Origin: Methyloterricola oryzae
Lineage (GTDB): Bacteria > Pseudomonadota > Gammaproteobacteria > Methylococcales > Methylococcaceae
Reading direction: 5' to 3'
Length of the DNA stretch: 64,000 nucleotides
NCBI RefSeq assembly: GCF_000934725.1
Contig: NZ_JYNS01000012.1
Coordinates: forward strand, 1 to 64,000
This document shows positions 18,712-28,191 of this stretch, in pieces (position 1 is the stretch's first letter; the number at the start of each line of letters is the position of its first letter). A model generated the notes under the pieces. That model searched no databases, was not told the DNA's origin, and was given only the letters and a program-made list of their open reading frames with translations. The position numbers were made by a program, and so were the translations under genes.

Positions 18712-19782
18712 TCAGGCTCCCTCCTCGTCCTGGGCCTCGCTGTAGACTTCGTCCATGTCCAACTGCAGCAATATCGCCTTGCGCAGCAAGGCACGTTCCC
18801 TGCCAATGGTCCGGCGCATGCCGGCTACGGCGCTCTCCAGGTATTGCAACCGGTCCTCCACATTGCCGCCAACGGGCGGTGTAAAGGGAGCATCGGCCCG
18901 GTGGGCAATGACGCCAGGCCCGTGATTGGCGCCCGGGCCTTGCTCGATACGCATCTCCGGCGCGCCATGGTGAGCATCCTGTTCCATTTCGTTGATGACC
19001 ACCTGCACTTCCTCGCCACTGAATTCGTGCAGTTCCTCCAGGAATCCATACAACAACAGGCGGTCGCAGAGGCTGTTGATAATGCGGGGTATGCCACCGG
19101 TGTAGCGAAATATTTCCTGATGCGCGCTATCGTGGAACTTGGGGTCGTTGTTCCATCCGGATGTGTTGAGTCGGTGCAGGATGTACTCGCGGCTCTCCTC
19201 CTCTTCGAGAGGGCGCAGATGGTAGGTCGCGATGATACGCTGGCGCACCTGCTCGAGGTTCTCGGCTTGCAAGGTGGCGCGTAGTTCATCCTGACCCAGC
19301 ATGAAAACCTGGAAGATGGATTTGCCTTCGAGCTCAAAGTTGAGGAGCATCCGCAACTCTTCCATGGACTGCAAGGGAAGATTCTGTGCCTCGTCCACCA
19401 CCAGCAGCACGCGCTTGCCTTCCTTGGCCTTAAGCTTGAAGAAATTCTCCAGGTTCTTCAACAACACGGCCTTGGCGTCGCCGTCATAGGAGAGTCCGAA
19501 GGTGGCGGCAATGATGCGCAACGTGTCCTCAGCGCCCACCTGCGACGTCACCATGAGGCCGGCGACAATTTCCGCGCCACGGATGTTCTCGAACAGTTCC
19601 TTGACCAGCATCGTCTTTCCGGTGCCCGGCGCGCCGGTCACCACGATGAAACCCTCACCCTGGGCCAAGCCGTAGCGAAGGTAAGCCAGAGCGCGCTTGT
19701 GCACGGCACTGTGAAAGAAGAATTCAGGGTCTGGATTGAGCTGGAATGGTTTTTTCTTGAGATTGTAAAAGGCGTCGTACAT
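18712..19782 (-). CDS. XrtA-system AAA ATPase (TIGR03015, ExeA-like)
   Basis: The N-terminus MYDAFYNLKKKPFQLNPDP is diagnostic of this ExeA-related group. Walker A is GAPGTGKTML and Walker B VLLVVDEAQNLP. A long C-terminal extension (after about residue 270) is low in conservation and ends with a predicted helical segment. It is presumed to power or regulate assembly or export of the polymer, in the cytoplasm. It lies 3 bases before the deacetylase gene, so translation is probably coupled. Confidence 0.92.
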   Translation of the reverse strand: MYDAFYNLKKKPFQLNPDPEFFFHSAVHKRALAYLRYGLAQGEGFIVVTGAPGTGKTMLVKELFENIRGAEIVAGLMVTSQVGAEDTLRIIAATFGLSYDGDAKAVLLKNLENFFKLKAKEGKRVLLVVDEAQNLPLQSMEELRMLLNFELEGKSIFQVFMLGQDELRATLQAENLEQVRQRIIATYHLRPLEEEESREYILHRLNTSGWNNDPKFHDSAHQEIFRYTGGIPRIINSLCDRLLLYGFLEELHEFSGEEVQVVINEMEQDAHHGAPEMRIEQGPGANHGPGVIAHRADAPFTPPVGGNVEDRLQYLESAVAGMRRTIGRERALLRKAILLQLDMDEVYSEAQDEEGA

Positions 19783-19867
19783 GGGAAGCCCAGTTTGGCG
19801 TTCAGGTTCGAGTCAGAGGCGTCAATTTCCGACGGCAGTATCGCGCAAAACCCGCATGCAGTCCGGC

Positions 19868-20908
19868 TCAGTCTTCACCGAGTTCGGGCTGGTAGAGGCC
19901 GTAGCCGAAGGCGAGGGACACATCCTCATCCTCAGCGCTCTGCGCTTGCGTGGCCTTGTTCAGAACGCAACCCACCACGTTGCAGAATTCCAGTTTTGCG
20001 AGAGCTTCACGGACTACGATTTGAGGTGTCATCTCGACCTCGACGACCACCAGCACCTGTCCAACTTGCATCGCCAGGCTGGCCGTCTCCGCCACATCGA
20101 GCAGGGGCGGGGCGTCGAAAATAACCAGCAGTCCTGGATGCAACTTGGCAAGTTCCTTGGCAAACTTCATGATCGCAGAACTGCTCAAAAGCCCATAGCC
20201 CTTCTGTTTCGACTGGCCGGCAGGCAGAATTCGCAGGCCCGGCCGATCCGTGTTGCGTATCAGGTCCTGAAGGCGCTGATTCTTGCTCTCCAACAACTCG
20301 CTGAGTCCGCTCTGGTCAGCCAATCCAACCAAGCGGCTAAGGGAAGACTTCTCGGTGTCGGTGTCCACCAGCAGGACTTTCGCCGCTGGGTCAGCCAGAG
20401 TTAGGCTTAAGGCAAGATTGAGGGCGGTGAAGGTTTTTCCCTCGCCGGCGCGGCTACTGGTCACCAGCAGCAAATTGCCTCTTTGGATACCGGCGCGACT
20501 GCCGGAGAATGCGTTTGCGAGCACGGGCCGAGAAACGCGCTCGAAGGTACCGAATAGAGGGCTGTCCATGGCACTGACATAGCCGTGGCTATTCAGTACT
20601 TCCCAGTCCAGGGCATGGATCGGCCCCTCCGTCGGTGACTCCTCGATCGGTGTTTCCCGGGCCGCGGTTGAGTGCTCTTCTGCCGGGGGGCTCTCTTCAA
20701 CAACCTCTGGTTGCGGGCTTGGAGTGGCTAGGCCAGCTTCGTCCTCGGACACCGAAGGTACAGCATCATGGGCAACCGTATCCTGGACCTCCACTTCAGG
20801 CGCCTGTGGTGCGCCTGCGTGCTGATCATCCTCGGCGACCGCATCGTCGTCGGTACGACCCAGAGCTTTATCAAGCGCTTTTTCGATGATGCTCACGGAA
20901 GCCCCCAA
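19868..20908 (-). CDS. XrtA-associated tyrosine autokinase (TIGR03018-like)
   Basis: The N-terminus SIIEKALDKALGR is typical, followed by an acidic, Pro-rich linker of about 100 residues. The CpsD/Wzc-type P-loop ATPase domain has Walker A TSSRAGEGKTF, Walker A' VLLVDTDTEKSSLSRL and Walker B LLVIFDAPPLLD. Two tyrosines sit near the C-terminus (AFGYGLYQPE), the place where bacterial tyrosine kinases autophosphorylate. It acts with the adjacent chain-length protein (stop and start one base apart) to control polymer length and export. Confidence 0.9.
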   Translation of the reverse strand: MGASVSIIEKALDKALGRTDDDAVAEDDQHAGAPQAPEVEVQDTVAHDAVPSVSEDEAGLATPSPQPEVVEESPPAEEHSTAARETPIEESPTEGPIHALDWEVLNSHGYVSAMDSPLFGTFERVSRPVLANAFSGSRAGIQRGNLLLVTSSRAGEGKTFTALNLALSLTLADPAAKVLLVDTDTEKSSLSRLVGLADQSGLSELLESKNQRLQDLIRNTDRPGLRILPAGQSKQKGYGLLSSSAIMKFAKELAKLHPGLLVIFDAPPLLDVAETASLAMQVGQVLVVVEVEMTPQIVVREALAKLEFCNVVGCVLNKATQAQSAEDEDVSLAFGYGLYQPELGED

Positions 20909-21928
20909 TCAAGCAGCCATGTGATGCAGGTTGACCCCGCTGCGCTCAAGCATGACCACAATAACGAACACCACGCCCAAGCTTGCCAGGGCGGCGGCAA
21001 ATGCGATGCGCGACAGTCGGTGTGTCCGCTGGTATGCCGGACAATCCATAACCCTGACACTTCCCAGCACCGGTAAGCCCGTCACCTTCTGTAATTCGTG
21101 TGCGGTGGTCAAAGTCGGGCGCAGCAGATTCACGATGATCGCCAGCACCACGGTGATTGCGAGTGCGCTGAGCAGCACCAGGGTGTGCAACAACGTGCGA
21201 TCAGGGCTGAAAGGAGCTGTCGGCTCTACCGGTGGCTCTGCGACTTCGAATAGCTTGGGGTGCGCCTGTATCGCCTGATCCAGCGCGGTTTTCAGTTCTT
21301 CCCTGCGCTTCTGGGCAGTTTCCAGTTCCGACTTGACCACCTGCAAGCGCGGATCCGGAGGGTCCTGGGCCGCTTGAGGCGCCCCTCGACTCTGGGATAG
21401 TTCAATGCTCCGGGCCTCCAGATCAGCGATCTTCTGCTCCAATACACCAAGTTCGCCGGATGCCCTGTAATCCAGCATGGATTTCGCGACCTCGGACATG
21501 CCGGTCAAGGCGTACGTCAATAGTTGTGCCGCGGACTTGGGGTCCGTACGAACCATGGAAACCACGAAAATATCGTCAGCCCCACCTTCCATATTGAGGG
21601 AATCCTTGATTTCATCGAACAAGGCTTCGTCAAATTCTCCGGATTTGCCGTCAGCGCTGGATGCCTCAGCGATGCGATGGATGGACTGGGTGCTAAGAAA
21701 TAGTTCGATCAGGAGCGCATTGCGGGTCTCTGTGTCAACCTCGATACGCCGCTCCGCCAGAATCGGGGCGACTACCGTCGCCGCATCGATCTTCACCCTG
21801 GCCTCGGCACGGTATTGGTCGGGCATTTGGGATACCAGAGCCCAGCCGCCTAGGCAGAGCAGCCAAACTATGCTGACGGAAAGCCATTTGTAACGGCGGG
21901 CACTTCGGAGCTGGGACAAAAACACCAT
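20909..21928 (-). CDS. Chain-length determinant (Wzz-like), unusually short
   Basis: A Wzz-type inner-membrane protein: N-terminal helix (WLSVSIVWLLCLGGWALV, about 14-32), a periplasmic region with YRAEARVKIDAATVV and a coiled coil (about 155-220), then helices near 250-272 and 310-330. XrtA-locus homologues that I know of are around 500 residues; at 339 this one seems to have a shortened coiled coil. It is the first gene of the locus and directly precedes its tyrosine kinase. Confidence 0.85.
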   Translation of the reverse strand: MVFLSQLRSARRYKWLSVSIVWLLCLGGWALVSQMPDQYRAEARVKIDAATVVAPILAERRIEVDTETRNALLIELFLSTQSIHRIAEASSADGKSGEFDEALFDEIKDSLNMEGGADDIFVVSMVRTDPKSAAQLLTYALTGMSEVAKSMLDYRASGELGVLEQKIADLEARSIELSQSRGAPQAAQDPPDPRLQVVKSELETAQKRREELKTALDQAIQAHPKLFEVAEPPVEPTAPFSPDRTLLHTLVLLSALAITVVLAIIVNLLRPTLTTAHELQKVTGLPVLGSVRVMDCPAYQRTHRLSRIAFAAALASLGVVFVIVVMLERSGVNLHHMAA

Positions 21929-22010
21929 GATCAGTCCATTCAGTGTTAAAACGAACGCGTAGACGAAACGCAGTCGTGCGCTAGTGTAGCATCAACCGTA
22001 ACCGGGCGTC

Positions 22011-23198
22011 CTAACCGCCAAATTCACGGACAAAGCCTTCAATTCGCTGCACACCCGTCTCAAGACGCTCCATCGACGTGGTATAGGCGAAGCGCAGGAA
22101 CCGTTCGGGTTGATTGACGCCGAAGTCTTTTCCCGGGGTGACAGCCACCCCGACAGTCTCCAGCAGGCGCCACGCGAAATCAAAACTGTCATCGGTGAAG
22201 CGGCTGCAATCAGCATACACGTAAAATGCCCCCTCTGGCAGGGTGGGCAGACTGAAACCCAGGTCAAGCAGAGCGTTAACCAGGAAGTCCCGGCGGCTTC
22301 TGAAGACTTCCCGACGCCGCTGCAACTCCTCGCCGTTTGCCGGTGAAAAGGCCGCCAAGGCGGCCAGCTGCGAGTGCGTCGGAGCGGCGATGAAGATGTT
22401 TTGAGCGATACGCTGCGCCAGTTCGGCATAACCCTCCGGCACGACGGCCCAGCCCAGCCGCCAGCCTGTCATGCCATAGTATTTTGAGAAGCTGTTGACC
22501 ACGAAAGCCTGCGGGGAGAACTCGAACGCCGAGTGCGAGCGGGTTCCGTACTCCAGCCCCTGATAGATTTCATCCACCACCAGAAAGCCGTCGCGCGCAT
22601 TTGCCAGTTCCACCAATTCCGCCAGGTGGCCTTTTGGCATGACGGCTCCTGTCGGGTTGGCTGGCGATGCGAGCAAGAGGCCGCGCGTCCTTGGCCCCCA
22701 TTGCGAGCCTGCTATGGCCGCCGTCAGGTGAAAGCCATCCTCTGGCCCAACGGAAACCTGACGCACGCATCCGCCCAGAATCCGCACGAAGTTGGCATAG
22801 CAGGGATAGCCAGGGTCCTCCAGGAGCACCTCATCACCATGCTCGACCAGTGCCGACAGAAGCAGAAGCAATGCACCGCTCGCGCCGGGCGTCACGATGA
22901 TCCTGTCACAATCCAGGCTGACTCCGCACCGCTCGCGGTAATGCAGGGCAATAGCCTCGCGCAACTCAGGAAGCCCCGCCGCAGTCGTATAGTGGATCTT
23001 ATCGGTGCGAAGAGCTTCGATTCCCGCTTCGACGACGCAGGGTGGTGTCGGAAAATCAGGTTCCCCAATTTCCATGTGCACAACGTCGCGACCGGCACGC
23101 TCCATCGCCTTGGCCCGCGCCAAAAGTTCCATGACATAAAATGGGCTCAGCGATTCGAGGCGGGGCAAGGTTTTCCGGGGAATCAAATTCTTGGACAT
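22011..23198 (-). CDS. PLP-dependent aminotransferase (class I/II)
   Basis: A fold-type I aminotransferase of 395 residues. Visible marks are MEIGEPDFPTPP near the N-terminus, YTTAAGLPELREAIA, SPANPTGAVMP, and the Schiff-base lysine in NSFSKYYGMTGWRLGW. The late Arg is in FLRFAYTTSMERL. It probably transaminates aspartate, alanine or an aromatic amino acid with 2-oxoglutarate, but substrate cannot be read from sequence. It is on the same strand as the XrtA operon, 82 bases upstream, and probably independent. Confidence 0.9.
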   Translation of the reverse strand: MSKNLIPRKTLPRLESLSPFYVMELLARAKAMERAGRDVVHMEIGEPDFPTPPCVVEAGIEALRTDKIHYTTAAGLPELREAIALHYRERCGVSLDCDRIIVTPGASGALLLLLSALVEHGDEVLLEDPGYPCYANFVRILGGCVRQVSVGPEDGFHLTAAIAGSQWGPRTRGLLLASPANPTGAVMPKGHLAELVELANARDGFLVVDEIYQGLEYGTRSHSAFEFSPQAFVVNSFSKYYGMTGWRLGWAVVPEGYAELAQRIAQNIFIAAPTHSQLAALAAFSPANGEELQRRREVFRSRRDFLVNALLDLGFSLPTLPEGAFYVYADCSRFTDDSFDFAWRLLETVGVAVTPGKDFGVNQPERFLRFAYTTSMERLETGVQRIEGFVREFGG

Positions 23199-23315
23199 TC
23201 GTTTCAGGGCTTATTGCTTTGATGCCGCAGGCCTTCAGACGAGCGTGCGGCTTGCAGATATTATGGCTTTCTGCTAGAAATAGCCGATTTACCGATCCTG
23301 TTCAGGAGTTAATGG

Positions 23316-23756
23316 ATGCCCAGCGTCAAAGCCAACGAGCAACACGTCACGCCATTCAGCTTCGCGCCTTACCAGCCCACGGAAGGCGAGGAATACATGA
23401 ATGACGCACAGGTCGAACATTTTCGCCGCATTCTACAGAATTGGAAGGCGGAGCTCATGCGTGAAGTTGACCGTACCGTACACCACATGCAGGATGAAGC
23501 CGCGAACTTCCCCGACCCTAACGATCGCGCCACGCAGGAATCGGAATTCAGTCTTGAGCTTCGCACCCGCGACCGGGAGCGTAAGCTGATCAAGAAGATC
23601 GAGGAAGCCCTGGAGAATCTGGAACGGGGCGATTACGGCTACTGTGAAACCTGCGGTATCGAGATCGGCCTGCGCCGCCTCGAGGCAAGGCCGACCGCCA
23701 CACAGTGCATCGACTGCAAGACCTTGGACGAGATCCGCGAGAAACAGATCGGCTGA
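23316..23756 (+). CDS. dksA: RNA polymerase-binding regulator DksA
   Basis: Close to E. coli DksA throughout: PGEEYMN-like start ([18 protein letters not shown]), the coiled-coil tip [15 protein letters not shown] with the two conserved aspartates, [16 protein letters not shown], and the four-cysteine zinc finger CETC...CIDC. It binds the secondary channel of RNA polymerase and, with ppGpp, tunes rRNA and amino-acid promoters. Ribosome site AGGAG lies 9 bases upstream of ATG 23316. The next gene, gluQ, overlaps its 3' end, the same order as in E. coli. Confidence 0.97.
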   Translation: MPSVKANEQHVTPFSFAPYQPTEGEEYMNDAQVEHFRRILQNWKAELMREVDRTVHHMQDEAANFPDPNDRATQESEFSLELRTRDRERKLIKKIEEALENLERGDYGYCETCGIEIGLRRLEARPTATQCIDCKTLDEIREKQIG

Positions 23757-24682
23757 ACCTGCCTGCCTTCGTCGCGGCTTTGGATCCGGCAAGAAAGGCT
23801 TCCAACGCACACGACCTACCTTATCGCGGCCGGTTCGCACCCTCGCCGACCGGTCCGCTGCACCTGGGATCGCTCTTCACTGCCCTCGCCAGTTATCTGC
23901 AAGCCCGCGCTCATGGCGGCGCTTGGCTGATACGGATTGATGACGTCGATTGCGCGCGCAGCGTGCCCGGCGCCGCCGACGCCATCCTGACCACCCTGGA
24001 ACGCTTTTCACTGTTCTGGGACGGCGCGGCCGTTTACCAGAGCCAGCGGACCGCGCACTATCAATCCGCGGTCGAGCGCCTGTCCGCCCAAGGCAGGCTG
24101 TATGCCTGTACCTGCACCCGCAAGAACCTGGTTCAGTGGCCGCGCTACCCGGGGCTATGCCGTGGCCGCCCGAACCCCACGGCCATGCCCCATGCCCTGC
24201 GACTGATCACCGAGGGTGAGGTCGTGACCGTGCTGGATGGTTTACAAGGCGCCTACAGTCAGGACTTTGACCGGGAGGTAGGTGATTTCATCGTCTGGCG
24301 CAGTGACGGCATCCACGCCTACCATCTCGCAACCGTGGTGGATGATGCCGAGGCGGGCATAACGGAAGTAGTTCGCGGGGTCGACCTGCTGGAGTCAACT
24401 CCGCGCCAAGTGTTGCTTCAACGCGCCCTGAACTTTCACACACCGGCCTACCTGCATTTGCCCGTCTTGGTCGATAAAGCCGGGATCAAGCTGAGCAAAC
24501 AGACGGGGGCGGCCCCCGTCGATTTACGGAAACCCGGCGAGCTGCTGTATTCGCTCCTGCCCCTGCTTGGATTTTCGCCCCCGTCTGAGTTGAGCGATGC
24601 ACCCGCCGACGACCTTGTGAACTGGGCGGTGGCGGGCTGGGATCAGGGCCGCTTACACGGCAAGGCTATTGAGATCGGCTAG
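23705..24682 (+). CDS. gluQ: Glutamyl-Q tRNA(Asp) synthetase
   Basis: Class I synthetase paralogue that charges glutamate onto queuosine 34 of tRNA(Asp). The HIGH-type motif is in [15 protein letters not shown], zinc cysteines in YACTCTRKN and GLCRGR, and the KMSKS equivalent is KLSKQ; the anticodon-binding domain of GluRS is absent as expected. The only ATG (23705) lies 52 bases inside dksA. A TTG at 23780 would give a length closer to other GluQ proteins, so the true start is unsure. Its 3' end overlaps the convergent gene by 30 bases. Confidence 0.9.
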   Translation: MHRLQDLGRDPRETDRLNLPAFVAALDPARKASNAHDLPYRGRFAPSPTGPLHLGSLFTALASYLQARAHGGAWLIRIDDVDCARSVPGAADAILTTLERFSLFWDGAAVYQSQRTAHYQSAVERLSAQGRLYACTCTRKNLVQWPRYPGLCRGRPNPTAMPHALRLITEGEVVTVLDGLQGAYSQDFDREVGDFIVWRSDGIHAYHLATVVDDAEAGITEVVRGVDLLESTPRQVLLQRALNFHTPAYLHLPVLVDKAGIKLSKQTGAAPVDLRKPGELLYSLLPLLGFSPPSELSDAPADDLVNWAVAGWDQGRLHGKAIEIG

Positions 24683-26710
24683 TTGACGGGCGGATTCGAT
24701 CGGCGGCAGACATGTTCCGCCCTTGCACAGATAGGCAACAGGATGGCCGGGGTAGCCACGCTCCGCCAATAGCCCTGGCAAGTCGGCCGCATCGGGGGGA
24801 ATGAGAAAACACAGCAGTTCGCCCCCCAGCGCCTTCTCAGCTGCACTACGCCAGACGGCACCTTCCGCCAGGTCCGCTCGGATGACCAGCAAGGGCGGCG
24901 GATTGAACCAATCCTCCAGTGCCATCATCAAGCTCGCATGGGCCTGGGGGTACTGACTCATTCTGGAACATGCGGCCTTAAAAACCCGCTCGGCCGCATC
25001 CACGTAGCGCATCTCCCCCAACAGATGGCCAAGGCGCGCCAGCGCCAGTGCCGCAATTCCATTCCCCGAGGGGGTGGCCTCGTCCTCCATGGGGCTTGGA
25101 CGGTGTATTAGCGCTTCGTGATCGTCAGCGGTGAAGTAAAAGCCGCCGCTCTCCTGGTTCTGGAAACGCGCAAGCAAGGCGTTCGCCAATTGTATGATCC
25201 ATAGAAGATCCGAGCTTCTCCAACGGGTCTGCAATAGTTCCAACCCAGCATCCAGCAGGAAGGCGTGGTCATCCAGGTAAGCCTGATGACGAGCGACGCC
25301 ATCCTTATAGGTGGCCAGCAAACGATCATCGCGCCACAGACGCTCATGGAGGAAATCGAATGCCTGTTGTCCGGATGCGATGAAGTCTTCGCGTTGTAGC
25401 GTTCGACCGGCCACCAGCATGCCTTTGATCATCAGGGCGTTCCAGGCGGCAAGCACCTTGTCGTCGAGGCCTGGGCGCACCCGCTCCGCGCGCGCCTCCA
25501 GCAGTTTGCTACGGGCTAAGACCAGCAAGTCTTGAATCCGCTCCCGAGGCTGCCGCAGCCGTTCGGCCACGACCTCCAGACCCATCTCTGCGTGCAGGTG
25601 CCAGCATCCCTCGAAATTGGGCGTCTCGTTCAGGCCGAAGTAGAGGGCCGCGACCGAGTATTCCTCGGGCGTCAGCAGCGCTTTGACTGCGCTCCTGTCC
25701 CAAACGTAGAACTTGCCCTCCACCCCTTCCGAGTCGGCGTCCAGGCTGGAATAGTAGCCACCCTCCGGGGCCTGCATTTCCCGCATGACCCATGCGCCGG
25801 TTTCCGCAGCGACTCGCCGCAGGTTCTCTGAATCCAGTAAGCGCGAAGCCTTGGCATACAGTGAGAGCAGGCCTGCATTGTCGTAAAGCATCTTCTCGAA
25901 ATGCGGAATCAGCCATTCCGAATCCACGGCATAGCGGCAAAAGCCACCTCCAAGATGATCGTAGATGCCGCCAGCCGCCATCTTTTCCAGGGTCAGGCTC
26001 AGCATCGAGCGTGCGCTGACCGACCGGCCTGCCTGCCGCGAAAGAAATTCCAGGGTCGAGGGATGCGGGAACTTGGGCGCACCACCAAAGCCGCCGTTCA
26101 CACGATCGAAACTGACTTCGCATGCCCGCAGCAGCTTTCCCGGCAGCGCGACGTCCAAGTCCGTTTGCCCGGTTCGTCCCTCTTCCCGCGCCAGTTGCTG
26201 CAACGCTTCGCGGAATGCAACGCCGTTATTGCTCACGGCCTCGCTTTGCTCCGTGTAGTAACGGGACACCTGCTGCAGCAGAGATGCAAAGGCGGGCAAG
26301 TTGTAGCGCGCTTCCTTAGGGAAATAGGTGCCGCTGAAAAACGGTGTCTGGTCGTGGGGGTTCAAAAACACTGTCAGAGGCCAACCGCCGGAACGGCGCG
26401 TCAGCAACTGGTGTGACAACTGGTAGATCTTGTCCAGGTCCGGCCTTTCCTCTCTATCCACCTTGATATTGACGAACAATTCGTTCATGACGGCCGCAGT
26501 CTTCCCATCTTCGAAGGATTCATGCGCCATCACATGGCACCAATGACAGGCCGAATAACCGATGGACAGAAGGACCGGCTTGTTCTCTTGTTTGGCCAAA
26601 GCAAGGGCTTCATCGCCCCAGGGAAACCAATCCACGGGATTATTGGCATGCTGGCGCAAGTACGGGCTGGTTTCCTTGGCCAGGCGGTTGCTCGGGGCGA
26701 TTTGCGTCAT
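24653..26710 (-). CDS. DUF255 thioredoxin-like protein (YyaL family)
   Basis: The first 170 residues are the DUF255 thioredoxin-fold domain: [20 protein letters not shown], then the CxxC-like [14 protein letters not shown] and [11 protein letters not shown]-type segment. The remainder is an (alpha/alpha)6-barrel region resembling N-acylglucosamine epimerases, with [12 protein letters not shown] and a [10 protein letters not shown] segment. The family (SSP411/YyaL) is widespread but its reaction is unknown. Length of 685 is normal. It converges with gluQ, and the two stops overlap by 30 bases. Confidence 0.9.
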   Translation of the reverse strand: MTQIAPSNRLAKETSPYLRQHANNPVDWFPWGDEALALAKQENKPVLLSIGYSACHWCHVMAHESFEDGKTAAVMNELFVNIKVDREERPDLDKIYQLSHQLLTRRSGGWPLTVFLNPHDQTPFFSGTYFPKEARYNLPAFASLLQQVSRYYTEQSEAVSNNGVAFREALQQLAREEGRTGQTDLDVALPGKLLRACEVSFDRVNGGFGGAPKFPHPSTLEFLSRQAGRSVSARSMLSLTLEKMAAGGIYDHLGGGFCRYAVDSEWLIPHFEKMLYDNAGLLSLYAKASRLLDSENLRRVAAETGAWVMREMQAPEGGYYSSLDADSEGVEGKFYVWDRSAVKALLTPEEYSVAALYFGLNETPNFEGCWHLHAEMGLEVVAERLRQPRERIQDLLVLARSKLLEARAERVRPGLDDKVLAAWNALMIKGMLVAGRTLQREDFIASGQQAFDFLHERLWRDDRLLATYKDGVARHQAYLDDHAFLLDAGLELLQTRWRSSDLLWIIQLANALLARFQNQESGGFYFTADDHEALIHRPSPMEDEATPSGNGIAALALARLGHLLGEMRYVDAAERVFKAACSRMSQYPQAHASLMMALEDWFNPPPLLVIRADLAEGAVWRSAAEKALGGELLCFLIPPDAADLPGLLAERGYPGHPVAYLCKGGTCLPPIESARQLADLNSLAV

Positions 26711-26810
26711 ACTGTTGTCCGCAGGAGCACTTTATGTGCGGGTATCATAACAAGCCTGGAATGCCGCAATTCGCAACACTGCCTTTCCTCTCAGTCGCCT
26801 CGCCGTTCGC

Positions 26811-27728
26811 ATGCAAACCACCACTGTCGATTTTCTTGCCGTGGACTCCTCGACCCAGGTGCGCTATCAGATAGCCTGCCCTAAAACTAGGCCGGCCCAG
26901 GGAAGCGTTCTGTTGCTGCAGGGGAGAGGCGACTGCCTGGAACTCTATGCGGAAGTCACGCAGGAGCTTACTGGACGTGGATTCTCGGTCTATGCCTTTG
27001 ACTGGCGCGGCCAGGGACTCTCCACCCGTCCCCTGGCAGACCACCTGGCGTCCCACGTGAGCAGTTTTGAAGACTATCTGAACGACCTGCACCAGTTCGT
27101 CACCCGGATCTGGCAGCCAGACACGAGGCACCGCCTCATCCTCGGCCAGTCCATGGGTGCGCATCTGGCGTTGCGCTATCTTGCGGAACACAATCTGGAC
27201 GTGTCAGGCGCCCTGCTCTGCGCTCCCATGATCGGGGTAAAGACCCGGCGTTGGTCCGCGGCGCTCGCGCCCATCATCATGGAAGGCATGGCAGGACTGG
27301 GCTTGACGGAAGCCTGCATTCCGGGAAACCGCTCGTACCGGCCCTCGGAGCGAAAATTCGAGGACAACCCTCTGACCAGTGACGAACGGCGCTTCCATTT
27401 ACGCGCCGATGCAGTACGGCAGATTCCCGATCTGGATGTGGATGGGCCCACGTTCGGTTGGATGGATGCCGCCTTACGATCGGCGGCGATCCTGAACGCT
27501 GAAGGCTATGTGGAAGGTATCACGACCCCGGTGGTCATCTTGGTGGGCGACAGCGATGTTGTCGTCGATCTTGAGTCCCTGCGTGCCATGGCTAAAAGGC
27601 TTCGTAACTGCCGCTTTCTGATGCTGGAGGGCGCCAAGCACGAAGTCATGATGGAAACCGACACGGTACGCGCCCTGTTCTGGCAGGCGTTCGATCGCAT
27701 GGCAGAGCCTTCAGCCTCAGGTGCCTGA
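26811..27728 (+). CDS. Lysophospholipase/monoacylglycerol lipase-like hydrolase
   Basis: An alpha/beta hydrolase of 305 residues resembling PldB and monoglyceride lipases. Marks are LLLQGRGDCLELYAEV, FDWRGQGLSTRP, the nucleophile elbow GQSMGAHLAL, an Asp in LVGDSDVVVD and a His in EGAKHEVMME, so the triad is complete. It likely hydrolyses a lysophospholipid or monoacylglycerol in the cytoplasm. It is divergent from the DUF255 gene (100 bases between starts). Confidence 0.88.
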   Translation: MQTTTVDFLAVDSSTQVRYQIACPKTRPAQGSVLLLQGRGDCLELYAEVTQELTGRGFSVYAFDWRGQGLSTRPLADHLASHVSSFEDYLNDLHQFVTRIWQPDTRHRLILGQSMGAHLALRYLAEHNLDVSGALLCAPMIGVKTRRWSAALAPIIMEGMAGLGLTEACIPGNRSYRPSERKFEDNPLTSDERRFHLRADAVRQIPDLDVDGPTFGWMDAALRSAAILNAEGYVEGITTPVVILVGDSDVVVDLESLRAMAKRLRNCRFLMLEGAKHEVMMETDTVRALFWQAFDRMAEPSASGA

Positions 27729-27750
27729 AGCGTTCCAGGCCAGCCCGAAC

Positions 27751-28191
27751 TCAATCGGTTTCCAGGGAAATGATGCGTCCTTTACTGTCAAAGCGGAGAG
27801 TGGTGTAGCGGCTTTCGCGGCAGCGCGCCAGCGCGTCGCGAGGCAGCTGGAATTCCTGGCAAAGATCCTCGATGCCTATGCAAGCAGGCTCCTGCTTCCC
27901 TGTCCGCAAGCGGCGGCGGATCGAATTGTAGGATAACCAGATTGCCCAGAGCAGACTCAGCGCGGCGATGGTCTGGAGATATATGTCCAGCATGCGTTGG
28001 AGTTGCAGATAACCCCCAGCAAAGTTGACCCACTGGGAGCACACATCGTTATCCACCAGCCAACAACTGAGGGTCACGAGAGGAAAAAAGATATAGCTCC
28101 AGAGCAGCCACCCGGTCACCGCCAGGAGCGCCGCCACCAGGCGCTGCTGAAAGGTCTGTAAATCGGGCGCGTTAATGACGAGTTCGGTCAC
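27751..28191 (-). CDS. pgaD: PgaD-like subunit of poly-N-acetylglucosamine synthase
   Basis: A 146-residue protein with two membrane helices (about 20-44 and 70-90) and a small cytoplasmic C-terminus (LPRDALARCRESRYTTLRFD then SKGRIISLE) that aligns in layout with E. coli PgaD. PgaD assists the PgaC synthase and takes part in its activation by c-di-GMP in E. coli. The gene starts inside the end of pgaC (20-base overlap), so the two are translated together. Confidence 0.8.
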   Translation of the reverse strand: MTELVINAPDLQTFQQRLVAALLAVTGWLLWSYIFFPLVTLSCWLVDNDVCSQWVNFAGGYLQLQRMLDIYLQTIAALSLLWAIWLSYNSIRRRLRTGKQEPACIGIEDLCQEFQLPRDALARCRESRYTTLRFDSKGRIISLETD

